Shown one piece after another: positions 19,901 to 23,474 of a DNA stretch of 23,474 nt. Made by a program: the position numbers and the translations under genes. The DNA is from Balamuthia mandrillaris (lineage: Eukaryota > Discosea > Longamoebia > Balamuthiidae), in NCBI GenBank assembly GCA_031835245.1, contig JAVKOQ010000618.1:1-23474 (forward strand). Reading direction: 5' to 3'. Numbering within the stretch: the first letter of the stretch is position 1; every line of letters starts with the position of its first letter. A model generated the notes under the pieces. That model did no database searches. It was given only the letters and a program-made list of their open reading frames with translations, and was not told the origin of the DNA.

Positions 19901-22811
19901 ACCCGTCTTCATTCCTCTATCATCTCTCATTCGCATTTTATACGGGTCATGACTGCTGGCAGCAACAAAGACCTTCAAGAGAGGAAAACAACACGACAGG
20001 GTGATAGTAGTGGTGCTCAACACCCAGTGTCACCTTCAAGCAGAAACATGCAACTGCCTCAACTTCGCAAAGATATATTGGTACGATTACTGCAAGCCAT
20101 CTACCAAAGCTGCCCAGCATGTTGCGACAGGCAAGTGTTGCCAGTATTGCTGGCAGGCTACGGTGCTACTCTTCACCCCACCGACGTAACTCTCCGCCAC
20201 ATTTTGCAGCTATACGAAGCTCAAGGCATCCCTTTTTCTTCGTATGGGTTTGCGTGGGGCTCCCTTGCTTGCTCTCGTCTTTTCTCTTCTCCTTCCTCAT
20301 CAGGGCAGTTGCAAGCACAGTTGCAAGCGGTGGCCTCCCAGCAAAACCAATCCACGCATGCAAAACGATTGTCGAAACAGAAGAGTAAGAAACAGCGGCT
20401 GCAGCAGTCTGAAACGAAGACAGATGTAGCAGTGGCAAACGGCGTGAAAGCAACACCTGAAGCAGTGGGAGGACGTATTGCAGCAAGAATGCTGGTGGAA
20501 GGCAGTCTTCTTGATAGGAAGCGGCTACGTCAATCCAGCCACTTGTTCCCTTATCATCAACCTCTCTTGGCAAGTGATAACTTATTACTGAAGGAGAAAG
20601 AGGGATCACCACAGCGGTACTCTGCTTTTGAAATCATGGACATGGCGGACGATACATGCAAACCCCCACCCCACTGGCGAGCTTACGATCCGTGCTTCGT
20701 GTTGCCGCTGCTTGAGCACCTCATCAAGAACTCTGCAACCACAGATATGGACTGTGGTAAACTGATAGAGCTAGGCGCTGTGCAGTATGCCCTTATTGCG
20801 CTTTCCTCTCTTGATGTTTCCATGCGTTCTGTTGCCTATTCCATCCTCGCGCAGTTCTATGAAATGCTTGAGGTATAGTTAATCACTTCGCATGTCTGTG
20901 TAATATTATGCTGATATGCCTTTCTTTCCCTTTTGCTTTTTTACCAACAGAATAACGACTTTAGAGAGCGAGCCCAAGTGAAGTGGATGTTGTCTAGCCT
21001 GAAGCACGCCATTACTACCCCAAACCAATACATTCCTACTCCTATTTCTGCCTTTCTAGCACGAGCAGTATGTATTTCTCCCATTAGTTTTCCTGCTGAA
21101 ATGTTGGTGCTGATAATGCTATTTTCGCATTGAAGGTCTCGGTATTAGCTCATCCTGAGCACCACCTGTTTCGCAGTATCAATTCGTTTTTGCTATCTCG
21201 CCCTTTCCTGGACCTCGAAGTAGGAATTCACCTGCACCTTTTTTTGATGATGATTGCATTAACTAACTTCTCGGTATATAGGACATTCCAATGTTCTACG
21301 CTTTATTCAACAGCTCCGAAGAAGAGTGGCGAAAGGAACGGGAGTGGTTACTGCTAACTCTCCGCCAAGGCATTAATCACGAGCAGGTAAGTTGCTCTCC
21401 TCTTTTTCGTTAACAATTTTCGACTAATTGTTGTTTCAATGCCTGCAGGACTTGGAGTTATGGAAGCGTCGCCACGTTTTCGAAATACTTCTCAGCTTCT
21501 ACGATTCTAATCTCTGTGACCACCACAATGGAAACCTAGTTTTGGAGGTATATAGTGCCCCATTTTTTTTTAACAATGGACGACATGGCTAACTTTGCTT
21601 CCTTATTTGCACAGACCTTAGCAAGAGCAGCTAATAACGTGCCAGCTTGTGCAATCCATCTGATTAAGTCAGGAGCTCTCTCATGGTTAGGCCTCGCGTT
21701 CACCCGAACCAACATTTCCAGCACACATCTTCAATGGATGGCCATGTTGCTATCCTCTTTGGCAAAAACTATTGTTCATACGAACGACCACAGGGAGCAA
21801 GAAGTGGCAGACCAAGAAACGATCGAAATGGCGAGCGATTCATTTATATCCTCATCTGAGTGGCAGGGCCTGGCAGCAACGCTGCCCTTGCTTATTCACC
21901 AATGTGTGTTGCGCTTGACATCAGCTACCGAGGAGAGGGGGTCATCTTCTTCACTGGAGCAAACTGTTACTCTGATGAGAGTCATGTTGGATGTGGCGCG
22001 CCGTCTTCTTCACCACCAACCACAACTCGTTCTCTCTTTGCCTGTCCAAGACGCCATGCAATTGCTTTCAAGCCTTCCTTCCTTCCACAAACGAGGAGAT
22101 CTTGTACTTTTGTGGCGAAGTGATAGCGCTCCTGAACAGGAACCACTCCAGCAACAACAACACTCTGATGCAGTAATGCTACTTCAAGTCCTGTTCGCCT
22201 CTCAGCCATGTTTAGACGGATTGCAAGAGGAGATCAACAATCAACACAGCACGTCAGCTGCTGGCGCCCTACTCCACTCTTTAGTCGTCGAAGCTTTGTC
22301 AACTTTACTATCGAAGACGAATCCACCCCCCGACCCTTTCGCTTTACAACTACGCTTTGGCTTTGCACAATGGCTGCAACGCATCATGGAGGCGCTATCT
22401 GCTGTGGGAGCCCTCCACGCATTCGTGGAGAGGATGGTGGAAGACGCAAAGAGTTTGAACCAACTGATGGCGTTATATGTGTGGGGTGGAGTTTTATGCA
22501 ATAGCCGAACTACCTTACTTATCAACTCCGTCCTGCTTACCATCGTAGAGAATATGAAGCAAGCTCCACAACACAGCCCAGCCTATGGTATCCCCGACCT
22601 TCTTCTCTTCTTTTCTTTGCGTTTATTATTGCTTACATCCTTCTCTGTTTCAGTGTTTTATCAGGAGACCATTCGTGCTTATCCGCTCTACGCTGACAAC
22701 CTGCTACAACAGCAGCGGACCAAAGATAGCGAGCAAGATCAACAATGCATGCTGCTTCGCCTGTTTCTTTCTCGTCTCTCACCTGCTGAATACTTGGATG
22801 CTTCCTCCTAA
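13977..22811 (+). CDS. URB1: Nucleolar pre-ribosomal-associated protein 1 (URB1/Npa1)
   Basis: Giant helical-repeat scaffold of early 60S pre-ribosomes in the nucleolus. Seventeen exons: 13977-14145, 14240-14376, 14455-14562, 14637-14789, 14875-14938, 15021-15265, 15330-15451, 15519-15701, 15786-16486, 16587-18059, 18147-20872, 20951-21067, 21136-21219, 21282-21386, 21449-21547, 21615-22587, 22654-22811. Phases agree throughout and give about 2538 aa (human about 2270). The Npa1 domain spans roughly 55-420: LRVFKAQVEGRS, ECVEIFRIWQ, SLRLLTALARN, KDVRTHFLRFCMAFM, PELLPEYLEKVSYSW. The C-terminal NopRA1 region (about 1950-2200) has YDPCFVLPLLEHLI, RERAQVKWMLSSLKHAI, FLLSRPFLDLEDIPMFYALF and RRHVFEILLSFYDSNLCD. 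Basic nuclear or nucleolar signals: KRKEKKK at the start, GKRKR and a KRLSKQKSKKQR cluster in exon 11. The start at 13977 precedes the basic N-terminus; 13857 is an alternative. Confidence 0.93.
15711..15728. repeat. Short (CT)n tract in URB1 intron 8
   Basis: CTCTCTCT run within the intron 15702-15785 of the plus-strand URB1 gene. It is part of the pyrimidine-rich intron body, and the intron has no in-frame stop. Confidence 0.8.
16496..16551. repeat. Pyrimidine (CT)n-rich tract in URB1 intron 9
   Basis: CTCTCTCTC and CTCTTC repeats in the intron 16487-16586, followed by a poly-T run just before the acceptor TTTAAAG. It again lies on the sense strand as pyrimidine. Confidence 0.85.
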
Positions 22812-22937
22812 TCGAAGCAACAAAAATGATTTGAAACCAGATTTAAAAAAACGATATCTTCTATTTATCTACAAGTTTTCGTTCATTCTTTTCTGTAAAT
22901 GTAGAAAAAGGTTCTCCACCTTCTTCTTCTTGTTCTC
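22812..22937. other. Convergent 3' region URB1 / POLE2
   Basis: 126 bp between the URB1 and POLE2 stop codons; A/T-rich, with C/T runs toward the POLE2 end. No other feature was seen. The two 3' UTRs must be short or overlapping. Confidence 0.6.
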
Positions 22938-23410
22938 TCACAACTGTTTAGGCAGTTGGCTGAACTCCACTTGCCGCAAGGATGGACGATACACCACAAA
23001 CGAAAAGGAAGGATCAAAGGAAGCCAAGCTCACGCAGTTGCAGCCCGCCATCGTTGTTTCCGTCAAGTTGGTGCCATCGTCCGCCATCAGAAACATGTCT
23101 GGCACTGGGTACAGTCCCAATGCAAAGTCGTACTTCCAGTAGACCGGACGAACCATAAGAGAGAGTGGGCACATCGTTGCTTGTCCCAACAAAGTACAAA
23201 ACATCTGAGCAAAACAGATGTTTCGTTAGATGTTGCGTTTACGATCTCTCTTCGCTGAAGGTTAGTTACCTTGTGTTCCATGGTATCATTGCTTCCGTTT
23301 GGGTCTTCAAGAACGCTGTGCCGACGCAGCTTGTTAACGAGATCTTCTCTAAATATTACTATCTCTTGCTCACAATAACGAATCCTATATCCATTGCCAT
23401 ATGAGTTAGC
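22938..23410 (-). CDS. POLE2: DNA polymerase epsilon subunit 2, C-terminal part (POLE2/Dpb2), partial
   Basis: Non-catalytic B subunit of the leading-strand replicase; it links the polymerase to the CMG helicase. Two 3' exons are in the window: 23410-23270 and 23204-22938, separated by a 65-bp intron (23205-23269); the rest lies beyond the right edge, past an intron that begins at 23411. Exon 1 here reads [21 protein letters not shown], and the last exon has CPLSLMVRPVYWKYDFALGL, YPVPDMFLMADD, then CNCVSLASF and FSFVVYRPS. These match the C-terminal end of POLE2 ([44 protein letters not shown]). The upstream acceptor CGCTTAG|GCT follows a long pyrimidine tract. This is the calcineurin-like/OB B-subunit family; only its terminal part is visible. 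Confidence 0.93.
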
Positions 23411-23421
23411 CTAAGCGTAAG

Positions 23422-23442
23422 GTGACAGAGAGAGAAAGAGGA

Positions 23443-23473
<31 letters not shown>

Positions 23474-23474
23474 G
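23422..23474. repeat. (GA)n-rich tract at window end, POLE2 intron
   Basis: GA-rich simple repeat reaching the right edge of the window, inside the POLE2 intron that begins at 23411. The sense strand reads (CT)n before the acceptor at 23411. Its full length cannot be seen. Confidence 0.9.

Noticed and set aside
21220-21281. TGATGATGATT in a URB1 intron resembling a snoRNA C box
   Set aside because: The intron is only 62 bp and there is no D box (CTGA) or terminal stem; the nearby AACTAAC is better explained as the branch point.

Overview
This is a compact nuclear segment from a eukaryote, very probably a unicellular protist. Nine of the ten protein-coding genes recognised are interrupted by short GT-AG introns (about 61-248 bp). 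Several introns carry CTAAC/CTAAT-like branch points and strong pyrimidine tracts. The proteins are core eukaryotic ones, and the mix (SAD/BRSK-type kinase, retriever subunit VPS26C, GCP4, Rac-like GTPase) would fit an amoebozoan or other free-living protist. No ribosomal RNA or organellar marker is present, so the lineage is an inference only. I see no bacterial genes, no CRISPR array, no transposon or virus remnant and no tRNA.

Layout from left to right: 1-210 has no recognised gene. 211-2616 (-) is gamma-tubulin complex component 4. 2860-3703 (+) is N-alpha-acetyltransferase 50. 3807-5581 (-) is eIF3 subunit i. 5901-6564 (+) is SRP19. 6654-7882 (-) is VPS26C/DSCR3. 8244-9401 (+) is an intronless, probably mitochondrial protein with a Bot1/mS45-like motif. 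9810-10668 (+) is a Rac-like Rho GTPase. 10897-13427 (-) is a SAD/BRSK-type protein kinase. 13977-22811 (+) is URB1/Npa1, a very large ribosome-biogenesis factor with 17 exons. 22938-23410 (-) is the 3' part of DNA polymerase epsilon subunit 2, cut by the window end.

Strands alternate almost perfectly. There are four divergent pairs sharing 243-549 bp upstream regions and four convergent pairs separated by only 89-228 bp; the only tandem pair is the mitochondrial-type gene and the GTPase. Five of the ten genes concern translation or its machinery (eIF3i, SRP19, URB1, the possible mitoribosomal protein, and co-translational N-terminal acetylation by NAA50). I see no operon-like pathway or new multi-gene system; the arrangement looks like ordinary dense housekeeping DNA.

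The points most worth a second look are these: a DWG in place of DFG in the SAD/BRSK-type kinase; altered switch II and P-loop flank residues in the Rac-like GTPase; a probable eIF3i start exon containing only ATG; a 200-bp GGGAGA array with G-quadruplex and triplex potential inside an eIF3i intron; a strict rule that simple purine/pyrimidine repeats lie in introns with the pyrimidine strand as sense; and two stop-free, multiple-of-three introns in URB1. Splice sites were read by eye from GT/AG signals, reading phase and remembered family sequences; no alignment was run.
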